Below, piece by piece: positions 47,814 to 59,345 of a stretch of DNA of 64,000 nt. The DNA lies in contig NMRB01000416.1 in the NCBI GenBank assembly GCA_002633025.1, positions 311,560-375,559 on the forward strand, given 5' to 3'. The DNA is from Notospermus geniculatus (lineage: Eukaryota; Nemertea; Pilidiophora; Heteronemertea; Lineidae). The notes under the pieces are model-generated. The model was not told the DNA's origin and searched no databases. It saw nothing but the letters and a program-made list of their open reading frames with translations. Each line of letters opens with the position of its first letter. The first letter of the stretch is position 1. The position numbers were made by a program, and so were the translations under genes.

Positions 47814-47942
47814 ATAATAGTTATCGCTGTGAAGTCTTTCAGCATTTTACTGCATGACTGAAGTTCGTCATGAATGCTGCACGGGACACGGATTTCCATA
47901 GTTGCATTCAGTTTTTCAGCTTTGTAGTTTTCCACGCTATTA
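47814..47942 (-). CDS. Possible small terminal exon (minus), also present in copy 2 of the block
   Basis: After a pyrimidine-rich stretch and TAG acceptor the minus strand reads about 45 codons beginning VENYKAEKLNATMEIRVPC and ending IIVVTCE. The stop TGA is immediately followed by AATAAA, a poly(A)-signal-like hexamer. The same frame and acceptor occur in the second copy (about 53034-53164). The product is not recognised, and shared sequence between two haplotypes is not evidence of selection. Confidence 0.25.
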
Positions 47943-48968
47943 TAGAAAAGCGCTATGATTACCAGTATCTGACGCATCAAAACATAATGATATTAGGATA
48001 TTATCAACGTTACATAAGTATATATTCAAAAAAATAGATCCAAGATTTATAGCTTTTGGTCCATTTTGTTACCAGCAATATTCAATGCACGTCTTCTAAA
48101 ATTTCGGTAATTCTGTTGGGTCACCCGACGGGTAGGCCCACAGGCCTCAGAAGCCACCGTCGTATGACCACGCTGATATTTGGCCGGGATATTTGGCTGC
48201 CTAAATTCATAGTACCGACCAGTGCCAGCGACCGCCTTCATTCTCAATAGGCCTATAACATAATAAAGAGATAAGCAGGTTTGCTACAGAATATGCCAAG
48301 AGATTGCTTTTACAACGGAAGAGGCGTCAGGATAGAATCGCAGACACGGTGACTTTCGTGAAATTTATATGGCCCAATATGAATATAGCGACGAATCGTT
48401 ATTACAAGCATACCTATATTTTGAGGTTGCCGAATAAATCAACAGCAAATTGAGGAAATTTATTTAAGAAACTGTAGAAGGCAACCACGTCAACGTCATC
48501 TACCAGTAATTCATTAACTTAGAAATGGTTTATAAGGGGCGCACTAGCTGCACTATACATGTAGGCCAACACATTTCTAAGCTCATGTCGGAGATGCGAT
48601 TTCGTTGCATGTTTTTTGGCCAAGTATCTCAACAGAACGCACCGATCTTTACCTGATACCGCCCAGCACATGGTACACGGATGCGCTCTCGAACAGAGCA
48701 ATAATGTATTTGATATACGGATGAATATTCCATATGATTTTAAAAAAAATTCTGGTTCAAGGTCTACAGCTTAATACATAGACCCACATAATAAATATAT
48801 CACGTATTACTAGCGTATTTGATGAAACACTCATTTGACCATGTACGGTACTGTGCACAGCTGAGGTTATTGCTCCGAAACTCACTGGCATCAGTGGCAA
48901 TTAGTACGGGGAAAAAATTATGCGGACGCCTAAAAGTTCAGGCTGCTGAATCTGGCGTCGTTTGGCGG

Positions 48969-49190
48969 ATGAACGGACAAAACATTCCAAAACGTTGGAT
49001 GTGCAAAACTGAATTCCGTTTGTTTCTCTGTATTCTGATATTTCAACTCGGTTGCATTATAGTTTACAATTGGAAAAGGCGTGAAAGGGTGAACAATACC
49101 CGGTTGCCCTCCATACCCAGATTTCAAAAATACCGATATAATACAGACATGTCGGGGACAGTGGGTTCACTATCATCAGATAATTCATAG
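48969..49190 (+). CDS. Possible first coding exon of a type II membrane protein
   Basis: From ATG at 48969 the frame reads MNGQNIPKRWMCKTEF, then a hydrophobic stretch LFLCILIFQLGCIIVYNW, then KRRERVNNT and a basic, Pro-containing stem; it is open to 49190. A short cytoplasmic tail, one signal-anchor helix and a stem is the layout of Golgi glycosyl- and sulfotransferases. A donor is possible near 49150-49160 (GACAGTGGGT). I could not find the catalytic exons downstream. In copy 2 (about 54150-54440) a 1-base difference changes the frame between this ATG and the helix. Confidence 0.35.
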   Translation: MNGQNIPKRWMCKTEFRLFLCILIFQLGCIIVYNWKRRERVNNTRLPSIPRFQKYRYNTDMSGTVGSLSSDNS

Positions 49191-49303
49191 CCGCACGTAT
49201 GAAATCAATCTAACGGTCAACAAACACTTGTTCCATCCATCAACATTTCTTAATAAATGAGGAAAATTCCTTCACGTCAATGCATTTGGCAAACAACAGA
49301 GTA

Positions 49304-50192
49304 GGGGAGACCGGGGCTGGTTGTAACAGGGGTAGGTTGTAACAGAGCTAATATTTCCTTGAATATCCAGTGGGAAGGGCTGAGTTTCCTCACATATATT
49401 GACATTGATACCGGCCACCTTTGTACCAAAGGCCATCTGAATGTCCGAATGGACTTTCCAAAAAATCGACAAAAACCGTTTTTAGTACATGAAAGTAAAA
49501 AATGAACTGATCAGAAAATCTCTTCTGCTTCACTGCCTGTGCAGTTTTAGAAGTTTGTTTGGATACTATTTGAATAATGATGTAAAGCCTGTACAACTGG
49601 TCCAGAGTGATAAGGCCCACTTCCACATGCTTTGGTATTGCAGCCCACATTTCACCTGAACTACAGGTGGGGTTGGTTGTAACAAACATGGTAACATCGT
49701 CACCCTGCTAAGATATTTGCCTATTTCACTTTTTCAGGTTTTGATAAAATGGCAAAAAACCAAATTGCTTACCTCACCACTTGGAGATACGCAAAATTAA
49801 GGTTTTCATCAATCCTCACCCCTCATCCTATAGACTGTTCAATCGATTATTTTTTGTAAGAAGAACGGATTTGCTGTGTTTAGAAGTTTATTTAGGAGAC
49901 AAATACCCGTGTCGTTTTGAAAAACACATGAAGAAGTAAAGGGAAATTTGCCATGCTCACTTTATGAGATGTGTTACAACCAACCCCGAAATTTTTTGAC
50001 GGGGCAGGTGGTACCACTCGACTTTGGACCCATTTTTCAGAGACATGGATAGAGATGGCTAAACTTTGTTTAGTGCACAAGTGACCATTGATATCAAATA
50101 TTCAAAAGACCAAGCAGGTTATAAATACCTCCTGTAATTAGGAAGTAATCGACCTCAAAAGAAAAAGTGTTACAACCAGCCCCGGTCTCCCC
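49304..50192. mobile_element. 889-bp non-autonomous transposon with TA target duplication, present in one copy only
   Basis: The ends are GGGGAGACCGGGGCTGGTTG and CAACCAGCCCCGGTCTCCCC (inverted repeats of about 25 bases). It is flanked by TA on each side, and the second copy of the block has the empty site GAGTAAGCATTTC at 54486-54498. Internal GTTGGTTGTAACA and TGTTACAACCAACCCC phrases extend the symmetry. No transposase frame is evident. A TA duplication points to the Tc1/mariner group or relatives. Confidence 0.85.
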
Positions 50193-52017
50193 TAAGCATT
50201 TCTCAACATTTTAGAAAAAAAACTTCATTACAGAAACGGTCACGATTATGAAATGGGCCTTTTTGTGATATACATGTATCAATGCTGCCGTATTACATGT
50301 AGGATATCATAGAAGGAATTTCTCGACGATACATCGGTAGTGTTACGACACGGCTAATTCTGTCCCCCTTCTTGGCAGAGATGAATTACACTTGATGAAC
50401 TTGTTTTTAATGTGCACTCGTTTTCGCGGTTCACTTATAATCCAAGCGGTTCTCATTTGACTTTTTTTCAATACACGCCTTCAAGGCAAATACCCGAAGA
50501 TAACAACTATACTGAAGACAGGCCTCTGCGGTGCGGCCAAGAGTAAAAATAATGAAGTCAGCAAAATGCTTTGGACATACCAGAAAGTTAAGAAATTTCC
50601 TATTCTCTCATCTCAGTCCTAATGTTTGGAAAGTAGGCTAAAACATTTGATGATGTCAAGTTACGCGACAAAAGCCGGATTGCCATTATTGTATGACATA
50701 GGCTACTCAAGGTCTATAGGCCTATGAAATAATACCGGAAATGGGAAGGCTTTTGTTTTGCAACAAAAGGCCTTTGTATTGCAACAAAAGGCCCGTGAAC
50801 TGCAAGTTCAAAGTCATATTACGATGACATTTTTTAAAGAAAAGATCTGAAATATAGAAATGAAGTTTTACAAGAGAACTGGTTGGAAAACGATGAACTG
50901 AGTTTTTGGACTCGCCGCGGGGCGCCAAAGGGACGGCAAACAAGAACAGGCGTCTGTGCACGCTCCGTTGGGATGCTGGGAGGGAATGATATATTTCACT
51001 GACANATGCTGATTGGCTGATTTTTCAATTCAAGAATAAATTATCAGCATAAATTAGCAATAAAGCATGACAAATACATATTACTCAACTGGTCGATGAG
51101 ACGGTTTTAAAACAAGAACGTTTCGTCATTCTAACCGTGAACGAAATTATTGGGATTAACGGGCAGACGTGGATGGCAAAAAAATTCTGGGGCAGAGGAA
51201 TGGAGGGAGGCTAGGATTATTTTGAGACCTGAGAATAGTTACACGGGCAACCGAGAGAGAGGAAAAGAATGCCAATGACTTCCAGTCTTTGCGAGTCTAC
51301 GAATGTCATTTCGGTGTCAACTATCTATAACCAGACTGGCGGGCATGTAATTTAACATCGTACGTCCAAAAGTAGCGCTAGAGACTCTCACAGGAATTCC
51401 AAGTCTCCTTCAGGCCAAAGAAGCTAACTTATTAGATAAGCCTGGTCGATGGACGACGGTCTGTAGGCAAGGATAAACCTCGTACAAAGTCAGGACCGTA
51501 GCTATAGGGACAGGGGGAAATCCCGCACCCCCACCCCACCCCCCATACGTCACAGAGAAGCCAACTTTATGCAACCGAATAGTGTGGCCAAAAAAAGGTC
51601 GCAAAATGCAAAGAAGGTGCCCCCAGACCAAAAACGAGGTACAGCCCTGAAATTATAGCCTACTAATTTGGTCTCTTCAGATTTAGGACACAGAGACAGT
51701 GGCTACCACGTGTCCTGTAATCACGTCTGACTTATTCCCCAGAACTGAAATGTTACACAGCTCCTCGCAACTCCACAACTGAACAGATGGAACTGTTTTA
51801 GACGGTTACCCTCTTTGACCATTTGCAAAATTAAAAGTACCATCTACTGCCAATCTCGTGTGCTGGTCTATACACAAACGAGAGAGCCCATTGGTATACT
51901 CGTCCTTGAGCTTACATCAGTTTTCGAAGTGTGGTTAACCGCGGAATTAGCGACATTTTTTTCAAAAATCGAGCAAAAATACTTTCCAATTGGCTGTGTC
52001 GCTGGGATTGACGTTGT

Positions 52018-52183
52018 NNNNNNNNNNNNNNNNNNNNNNNNNNNNNNNNNNNNNNNNNNNNNNNNNNNNNNNNNNNNNNNNNNNNNNNNNNNNNNNNNNN
52101 NNNNNNNNNNNNNNNNNNNNNNNNNNNNNNNNNNNNNNNNNNNNNNNNNNNNNNNNNNNNNNNNNNNNNNNNNNNNNNNNNNN
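52018..52183. other. Sequence gap (166 N)
   Basis: Run of Ns in copy 2 of the repeated block. The corresponding sequence in copy 1 is about 46849-47056. Open frames crossing it are artefacts. Confidence 0.99.
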
Positions 52184-52629
52184 TACTAGACCCATGTCGC
52201 CCCCCCCCCCCCGCAAAAAGACAGTCATTTCCAATAATGGCCGGGATTGAATGACATTTCAAGCATGATTTCGAAACTGTGGACGGCCTATAACGTCTCA
52301 AGGATCGCCAAAGGGTGGAAATATTTTGAACAAGAATCCACGCTAATTTTGACTGATGGCAATGGTAATTCGGTGAAAGTGGAACCGTCGAATTATAAGT
52401 GGTAAAATGAAAATGGCAACGTGGAGTTTGGAAAGAATTGGGATTCTAGATTTTACCAGCTTGTGTCTGCGACTTTTCAAACGCCACCACAGTTTCGACA
52501 GACACTAGCATAGGTCTATATTTCGTTGTTGGACTAGGTGTATTTTGAGGTCATCTAGACCCTACGGTACATGTAGCTCCGACGTCGCCGTCCGAATCTA
52601 CAAAACCTACATGTACTCTAACGACGGAG

Positions 52630-52728
52630 CATCCTGAAGAAATCAGGTCCTCTTAGCTTACCTCCCTAACTCGCACGTGCGTGCGAGTTTAGGGAGCTAA
52701 GCTAAGAGGACCTGATTTCTTCAGGATG
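52630..52728. mobile_element. 99-bp foldback MITE with 9-bp target-site duplication, present in one copy only
   Basis: CATCCTGAAGAAATCAGGTC at the left and GACCTGATTTCTTCAGGATG at the right are perfect complements, and the arms extend almost to the centre (CTCGCACG/CGTGCGAG). ACGACGGAG occurs directly before (52621-52629) and after (52729-52737). Copy 1 has the uninterrupted site once near 47492. Nine-base duplications are typical of Mutator-like elements. Confidence 0.9.
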
Positions 52729-55293
52729 ACGACGGAGTGGAACGAGTGAGTGTCAAAACGGGCTGGTAAGAGGCCCCGTCGGTTGTCGCAGAAAATCCTT
52801 CTCGGTTGTAACAAAATTGCCATAAAATATAAGGCAACGGGCAATTTAAAATAGGTCGACGAAATGAAAGTACGGCAACGAAAATTCTTTTGTTGGTAAC
52901 GGGTGATGACCGCAAAAATGGGAACACCGTATCAGATAGAGTGTACGAGTTGTGAGTAACTCATTGAAACCATTGATTGACATGTCATTAAGAACTCTCA
53001 TTGCTTGTTCGAGATTTTTTATTCACACGTCACAACAATAATAGTTATCGCTGTGAAGTCTTTCAGCATTTTACTGCATGACTGAAGTTCGTCATGAATG
53101 CTGCACGGGACACGGATTTCCATAGTTGCATTCAGTTTTTCAGCTTTGTAGTTTTCCACGCTATTAGAAATAAAGCGCTATGATTACCAGTATCCGACGT
53201 ATCAAAGTAAACATAATGATATTAGGATATTATCAACGTTACATAAGTATATATTCACAAAAATAGATCCAAGATTAATAGCTTTTGGTCCATTTTGTTA
53301 CCAGCAATATTCAATGCACGTCTTCTAAAATTTCGGTAATTCTGTTGGGTCTCCCGACGGGTAGGCCGACAGGCCTCAGAAGCCACCGTCGTATGACCAC
53401 GCTGATATTTTGCTCCCTAAATTCATAGTACCGACAAGTGCCAGCGACCGCCTTCATTCTCAATAGGCCTCCAGAGATTGCTACAACGGAATGCGTCATT
53501 ATAATCGCAGAGACGGTGACTTTCGTGAAATTTATGTGGCCCAATATAGGAGCGACGAATCGTTATTACAAGCATACCTAGGTTGCCGAATAAATCAACA
53601 GCAAATTGAGGAAATTTATTTAAGAAACTGTAGAAGGCATCCAACCACGTCAACGTCATCTACCAGTAATTCATTTAGAAATGGTTTACTAGGGGCGCAC
53701 TAGCTGCCAAGGGGCGCACTATAGCTGCACTATAGGCCAACACATTTCTATAAAAAAAGCTCGGTCGGAGATGCGATATCGTTGCATCTTTTTGGCCAAG
53801 TATCTCAACAGAACGCATGATCTTTACCTGATACCGACCAACACATGGTACACGGATGCGTCTCGAACATGAGCAATAATGTATTTGATATACGGATGAA
53901 TATTCCATATGATTTTAAAAAAATTCTGGTTCAAGGTCTACAGCTTAATACATAGACCCACATAATAAATAGGCTATATCACGTATTACTATAGCGTATT
54001 TGATGAAACACTGGCATTTGACCATGTACGGTACTGTGCACAGCTTAGGTTATTGCTCCGAAACTCACTGGCATTAGTGGCAATTAGTACGGGGAAAAAA
54101 TTATGCGGACGCCTAAAAGTTCAGGCCGCTGAATCTGGCGTCGTTTGGCGGATGAACGGACAAAACACTCCAAAACGTTGGATGTGCAAAACAAATTTCG
54201 TTTGTTTCTCTGTATTCTGATATTTCAACTCGGTTGCATTATAGTTTACAATTGGAAAAGGCGTGAAAGGGTGAACAATACCCGGTTGCCCTCCATACCC
54301 AGATTTCAAAAATACCGATATAATACAGACAGTCGGGGACAGTGGGTTCACTATCATCAGATAATTCATAGCCGCACGTATGAAATCAATCTAACGGTCA
54401 ACAAACACTTGTTCCATCCATCAACATTTCTTAATAAATGATGAAAATTCCTTCACGTACTAATAATGCATTCGGCAAACAACGGAGTAAGCATTTCTCA
54501 ACATTTTAGAAAAAAAACTTCATTACAGAAACGGTCACGATTATGATAAGGGCCTTTTTGTGATATACATGTATCAATACTGCCGTATTATGTAGGAATT
54601 TCTCGACGATACATCGGTAGTGTTACGACACGGCTAATTCTGTCCCCCTTCTTGGCAGAGATGAATTACACTTGATGAACTTGTTTTTAGAGTGCACTCG
54701 TTTTCGGAACTTGTTTTTAGAGTGCACTCGTTTTCGCGGTTCACTTATAATCCAAGCGGTTCTCATTTGACTTTTTTTCAATACATGCCTTCAAGGCAAA
54801 TAACCCGAGATAACAACTACTGAAAGCAGGCCTCTGCGGTGCGGCCAAGAGTAAAAATAATGAAGTCAGCAAAAGTTAAGAAATTTCCTATTCTCTCATC
54901 TCAGTCCTAATGTTTGGAAAGTAGGCTAAAACATTTGATGATGTCAGGTTACGCGACAAAAGCCGGATTGCCATTATTGTATGACATAGGCTACTCAAGG
55001 TCTATAGGCCTATGAAATAATGCCGGAAATGGGAAGGCTTTTGTTTTGCAACAAAAGGCCCTTTGTATTGCAACAAAAGGCCCGTGAACTGCAAGTTCAA
55101 AGTCATATTACGATGACATTTTTAAAAGAAAATATCTGAAATATAGAAATGAAGTTTTACAGGAGAACTGGTTGGAAAACGATGAACTGAATTTTTGGAC
55201 GCGCCGCGGGGCGCCAAAAGGACGGCAAACAAGAACAGGCGTCTGTGCACGCTCCCTTGAGATGCTGGGAGGGAATGATATATTTCACTGACA

Positions 55294-58200
55294 GGTCCGT
55301 GGTGAAATCGAACCGTGCCCTCGTCATGTGTGAGATGACGGACTCCGGGGACGGACTCTGACAGATGAGACGTGCTTCCTGACGTCGTGCACGCCGGGTG
55401 GCCAAAAAACGACACCAATGCTTATGTAAAGAATAGTGCATTTTTCGGCTGTGACATATGATGCAAAAACTTGACCAGGTGCACTGGATCCCAAAGCAAA
55501 CGCACCCCCGCGCGCAAAAGCAAGCCACACACTGCACACCCCATGTGGATCTCAAAATGTGTTGTGTACAATCTCTCTGCTACTTTCGTGTCATTACTGC
55601 ACCGCCATCTTGCATGTTTTCGGGAGCTCAGCAACTTCGATATTCATCCAACATACAGAGCTCATAGTCAACCAAACACTATGAATCTACGAATTTAGAG
55701 AGTCCTTTAAACTTGGGAGAGACTCACCTAGACAGCTGTATGAACCTGCAGACGATATCTGTATACACACATCTATAATCGACATAAAATCGGTACTCGT
55801 ATACAGTGTATCCGTATACACTACACCTATGTACAGCGAGTGTGTATTGATCGTTAGTGTAAGCCACGTGACCAATTCAGTGTTTACCTTCATTTGCATT
55901 TGCATGCTCGGTTTTCTATTCTCGGCGGGCGCGCTGTGAGGTTCTCTCCGATTCTCATCATTTCATTGAAATGGTGAAAAAATGCGGTGAAATCTCATGA
56001 CCTGGGTGCGCTGATAGTGTTAGACTTATCATAGCCGAACCTTTCAACTTCCAAGGTCGTGATTAGATCTGATTAAATATGACATCGGTCTGGCATGCCG
56101 GGGTCTGACATGTTGTTGGATCACGGATGGTCTAGACTGGTGGATCTCGCCTGATCGTAAAAAGCCACGCTTCCTTCACCCTCCTCGGGATAAGGAGGCC
56201 TACCATAGTTGGCCGGTTTCCTCAACTCCCGTTGCTTGTTGCCTGACAAGTAACTGGCCAGTTCTGGAACTTGTATTGTCCTGAGAGGTGATGAATGACG
56301 TTCAGGCCTATGCCATGTATGCAGTCACTCAATGTGCATCGACACCTGATGTAACACTTGTATAAGTTGTAAGTATTGGTGAACTGAGGCCTGGGCCGAC
56401 TGTTTGCCTCTAGGCCCTATATGTGTTTTTTTATCATGCCCAGGGAAGTCAACCTATAATGAATCGTCAGACCACCATTCAATCGACGGACGGCAGAGAA
56501 GTTGAGGGCTGAGACGGAATAAAAGTGCCTATGGTTCACCTTGGACATGACCATCTCTAGCATTAGGCCTAGGCCTACTCTGGAGCCAACGGGTTGCAGA
56601 CGATAGGGCTAGTTTCCCGCCGACGTGCAAAGAGAAGCACTAAGTGGACGCTCTTTATAAATGGCGTTGCATGAAAGGTCTTGGAAAATATGTGTGAAGG
56701 AATTCTTTAGTTTCTGGCATAATGATTTATTCACTTACGATGTTACCCCACCAGTCCCTGGTCGTTTTTATGACAATTGTGCACATGGAATGCAGGAAAC
56801 ACTGTTCCCTATAGCTTTTATATCGATGCAATTAAGGAACCACCTTGTACGAGGGTGTAGATTTTGTGATTTATACTTAATTACAGTGAGGTGTATCTAT
56901 GGAGAGATTTTATTTTACCACTGATAAATTGTCGTGCTTACTGGCGGATATGTTTTTACTGAATGAATAATAGAGGAGGCCTATAGAACGAAAGAATTCC
57001 TTCATCATCAAGGTCCTGTTGGAAGATGTATAAGATCTGTAAGAAGTTTCTAATTCAAATTCTTTACGTACTTCACATTATTTGAATTCCTGTGTACATG
57101 TGTATGGGCGGTTATTTCCGCAGAAAATCAGTGTCAGGTTTTTCATTCTTAGCACAGAAATTCTATGCAGAGAGCGCACAAGTAGCGGGAAGCATCTTCA
57201 AAAGCAAAATTTATTTTGTTTATCCGAAGTTTTATATGCAGACCGCGTAATTTATATATGTTGCGACAGAACTCGCGAAAGAACCAAGTTTAGGATCCAA
57301 GTTTCGCATCCAAGTTTAAGATAACAATTTCTCAATCGCTTGCTAGATGGCGCTTCAGCTGATTCTATTATCATATTGGAGGCCTAATCATTAACATAAT
57401 GAGTGTTGGGTAGGCTACCATTGGCCGAGGGTTGTCTACAGTGTACATAAGGCCCCGGCTGGTTGAACTGTTGCGCCATCTAGCGGACAAGTGAGAAATT
57501 GTTATCTAAAACTTGGATGCGAAACTTGGATCCTAAACTTGGTTCTTTCGCGAGTTGTGTACAGTTTCTCTCGCAACATATAAATTACGCTGTCATGAAT
57601 CTTGCTTTTGAAGATATTTCACGCTACTTGTGCGCTGTCTACATAGGAATTATGTGCTAAAATGAAAAGCCTGACACTGATTTTTTGCGGAAATAACCGC
57701 CCATACATGTGTAATTGTTACCGGTAGCCTAGTCCAAATGCATGTAAGGTGCTTCGGTGTAGAATTATACAATAATGCACATGTACTTTCTTGTGTAAAT
57801 TAGTCAATAAAAGGCTACCAGAAAAAAGTCGATTTTCTTGATTGCTTTCTTTCATTCTTGAAGTTGTGTTAGTCGGCAACCGACGAACTAAGGCCTGTTT
57901 CGCATCTGTCACGTTTTTGTCCAAATCTGTATTTCCTGAATAAGGGCCTCCTACATGTGAGGTATCCTTGGGCAGTGAACAGGGCAAAGATATATTCAGA
58001 ACATTTGATCAAAAATATGTCAGTAATCTGTCTGTGAAATGGGCTTTTAGTAGCCTACATTCACTACATTCAAAAGAATAAATTGCTGAAAATAAATTTG
58101 GCTCTAAACTGAACATGTTACTTGCGGAATCGGAGAAAATTTGATCATGATCAATTCTGCTGACACACATGAAATTATTTCATGTTTCTTCTGCAAGAAC

Positions 58201-58426
58201 GGGTCCACTGACTAATTACAGTTGAAAATCTAAAACCTACTGCACAAACTCCTTATCTCAGTGTAGTGAGCTTTCCGTTCGCAACCCGGCTTTTACAGAC
58301 ACAACAGTCGCGCACTCACGAATTTGTACATTTGGTAATATACATGGTATATTTTGGTGCTAGTTTTTAGATAATAATTTGTCCACCCATAGACACGGCT
58401 TGAAGAAATGATATCGCTGTATACCG
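55294..58426. other. Intergenic region with a large foldback
   Basis: No secure gene. The plus-strand open frame 56661-56924 has no recognised domain. The main structure is the inverted repeat at 57093-57714. Confidence 0.4.
57093..57714. mobile_element. ~620-bp foldback with arms of about 240-260 bp
   Basis: The left arm (57093-57352) contains TGTATGGGCGGTTATTTCCG, CGCGAAAGAACCAAGTTTAG and AGATAACAATTTCTCA. The right arm (57471-57714) carries their reverse complements in reverse order. About 120 bases separate them. The arms differ by substitutions and an indel, so the element is not very recent. Confidence 0.8.
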
Positions 58427-58532
58427 GGTAAAGTGGTACAATTCTGGCCCGGTAATTCTAGCCCCTGAGTGTAAAAATGGCCTGCATTGCATGGAGATGT
58501 ATACTCGGGGGCAAGAATTGTACCACTTTACC
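58427..58532. mobile_element. Short inverted-repeat element
   Basis: GGTAAAGTGGTACAATTCT at 58427 and AGAATTGTACCACTTTACC ending at 58532 are exact complements. The interior is partly symmetric (GCCCCTGAGT and ACTCGGGGGC). Confidence 0.8.
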
Positions 58533-58826
58533 ATATATACGTGTCCAACATACAGCACAAAAAAAACGACACACAAAATGATAGTAAACATAAGCATAAG
58601 TCGTCTCCGAATTTTGCAAACTAGGCAATACCCGTTTGGTGGCGGAACTGCTAAATTCATGCGTCATTATAGGAGCGCTTGGTGGAGGTAATAGTGAGGT
58701 TGAGATGTGGTCCGACTCCCACTCACGCTCCGTCTCCGAGGTGCAAAATTTCCGATTTTTCAAGTTGGAGATAAATTTACCACCCAGGCGGGTTCTGTTC
58801 GTTCTCCTAGAATGAGTAAACACCAN

Positions 58827-59071
58827 AGGGTGTCAGCCGTTGCGAGGGCACGTAATAGTACCGCGGTGGAAGTGAACGGCCTCTCTCTCCCCAACACGAT
58901 GTAGGCAAGGACATTACCGATCACGCCGAAGAACACCACGAAGGCGTATAGGGGGATATTAAACACAAAATTGAATATTTCATAGACATCTGCAGTAGCC
59001 AGCGGGACATACCGATATGAGAAGCATTCCATTGGCGCAAGGCTCGCCCTGATTGTTGTAGCGTCCTCCAT
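58827..59071 (-). pseudogene. GPCR paralogue, 5' fragment cut off at a contig join
   Basis: From ATG at 59071 the frame encodes about 81 residues closely similar to the N-terminus, TM1 and start of TM2 of the intact receptor at 62485-63507 (shared PMECFSYRYVPLATAD, VIGNVLAYIVLGRERPFTST, ALATADT), with several substitutions (VFNIPLYAF against VVNVPLYIF). At the N (58826) homology stops and repeat sequence begins. It may be a true truncation or a paralogue whose remainder was lost in assembly. Confidence 0.8.
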
Positions 59072-59194
59072 TTTTTCAAACGTGTTATCGAACTGACTTG
59101 ATCGGTGAATCTAGAACATGAAACGCTGTACTGCTAAGCAACGCTCCCCACAATTTTTGAGGCACTGACATATACGAATACCGCGGCGACCGAC

Positions 59195-59204
59195 TTGATA
59201 TAAA
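59195..59204 (-). promoter_or_regulatory. Possible TATA-like element of the truncated GPCR
   Basis: The minus strand reads TTTATATCAA about 125-135 bases before the ATG, in a flank conserved with the intact paralogue (TTTATATCAA at 63671-63680, about 165-175 bases before its ATG). Conservation of the surrounding flank is clear; the promoter role is inference. Confidence 0.3.
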
Positions 59205-59279
59205 CGGAATCGTAGCATTTTGCTCGCCAAGTGGACATATTCCCAGCCACGGATCCTGGACGTTGAAATTGGGAGAAAA

Positions 59280-59345
59280 CGGAAGTGAACGAAACGAAAC
59301 GGAAGTGAACGAAACAAAACGGAACGGGAACGGAAGTGAACGAAA
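59280..59345. repeat. Purine-rich GGAAGTGAACGAAAC short tandem repeat
   Basis: About four imperfect units. The Phe/Ser/Val-rich minus-strand frames here are repeat artefacts. Confidence 0.7.

Larger units (their letters stand above)
45802..55293. repeat. ~5-kb direct repeat around a single N (51005)
   Basis: 45802-51004 and 51006-55293 are two versions of one region. Both begin ATGCTGATTGGCTGATTTTT. Copy 1 ends TATTTCACTGACA then N, and copy 2 runs past the same point into GGTCCGTGG. They differ by scattered substitutions, small indels, an 889-bp element only in copy 1 and a 99-bp foldback only in copy 2. Copy 2 also has a 166-base gap (52018-52183). Confidence 0.85.

Noticed and set aside
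51912-52301. Long open frames across 52018-52183
   Set aside because: They are open only because the gap of Ns contains no stop codons.
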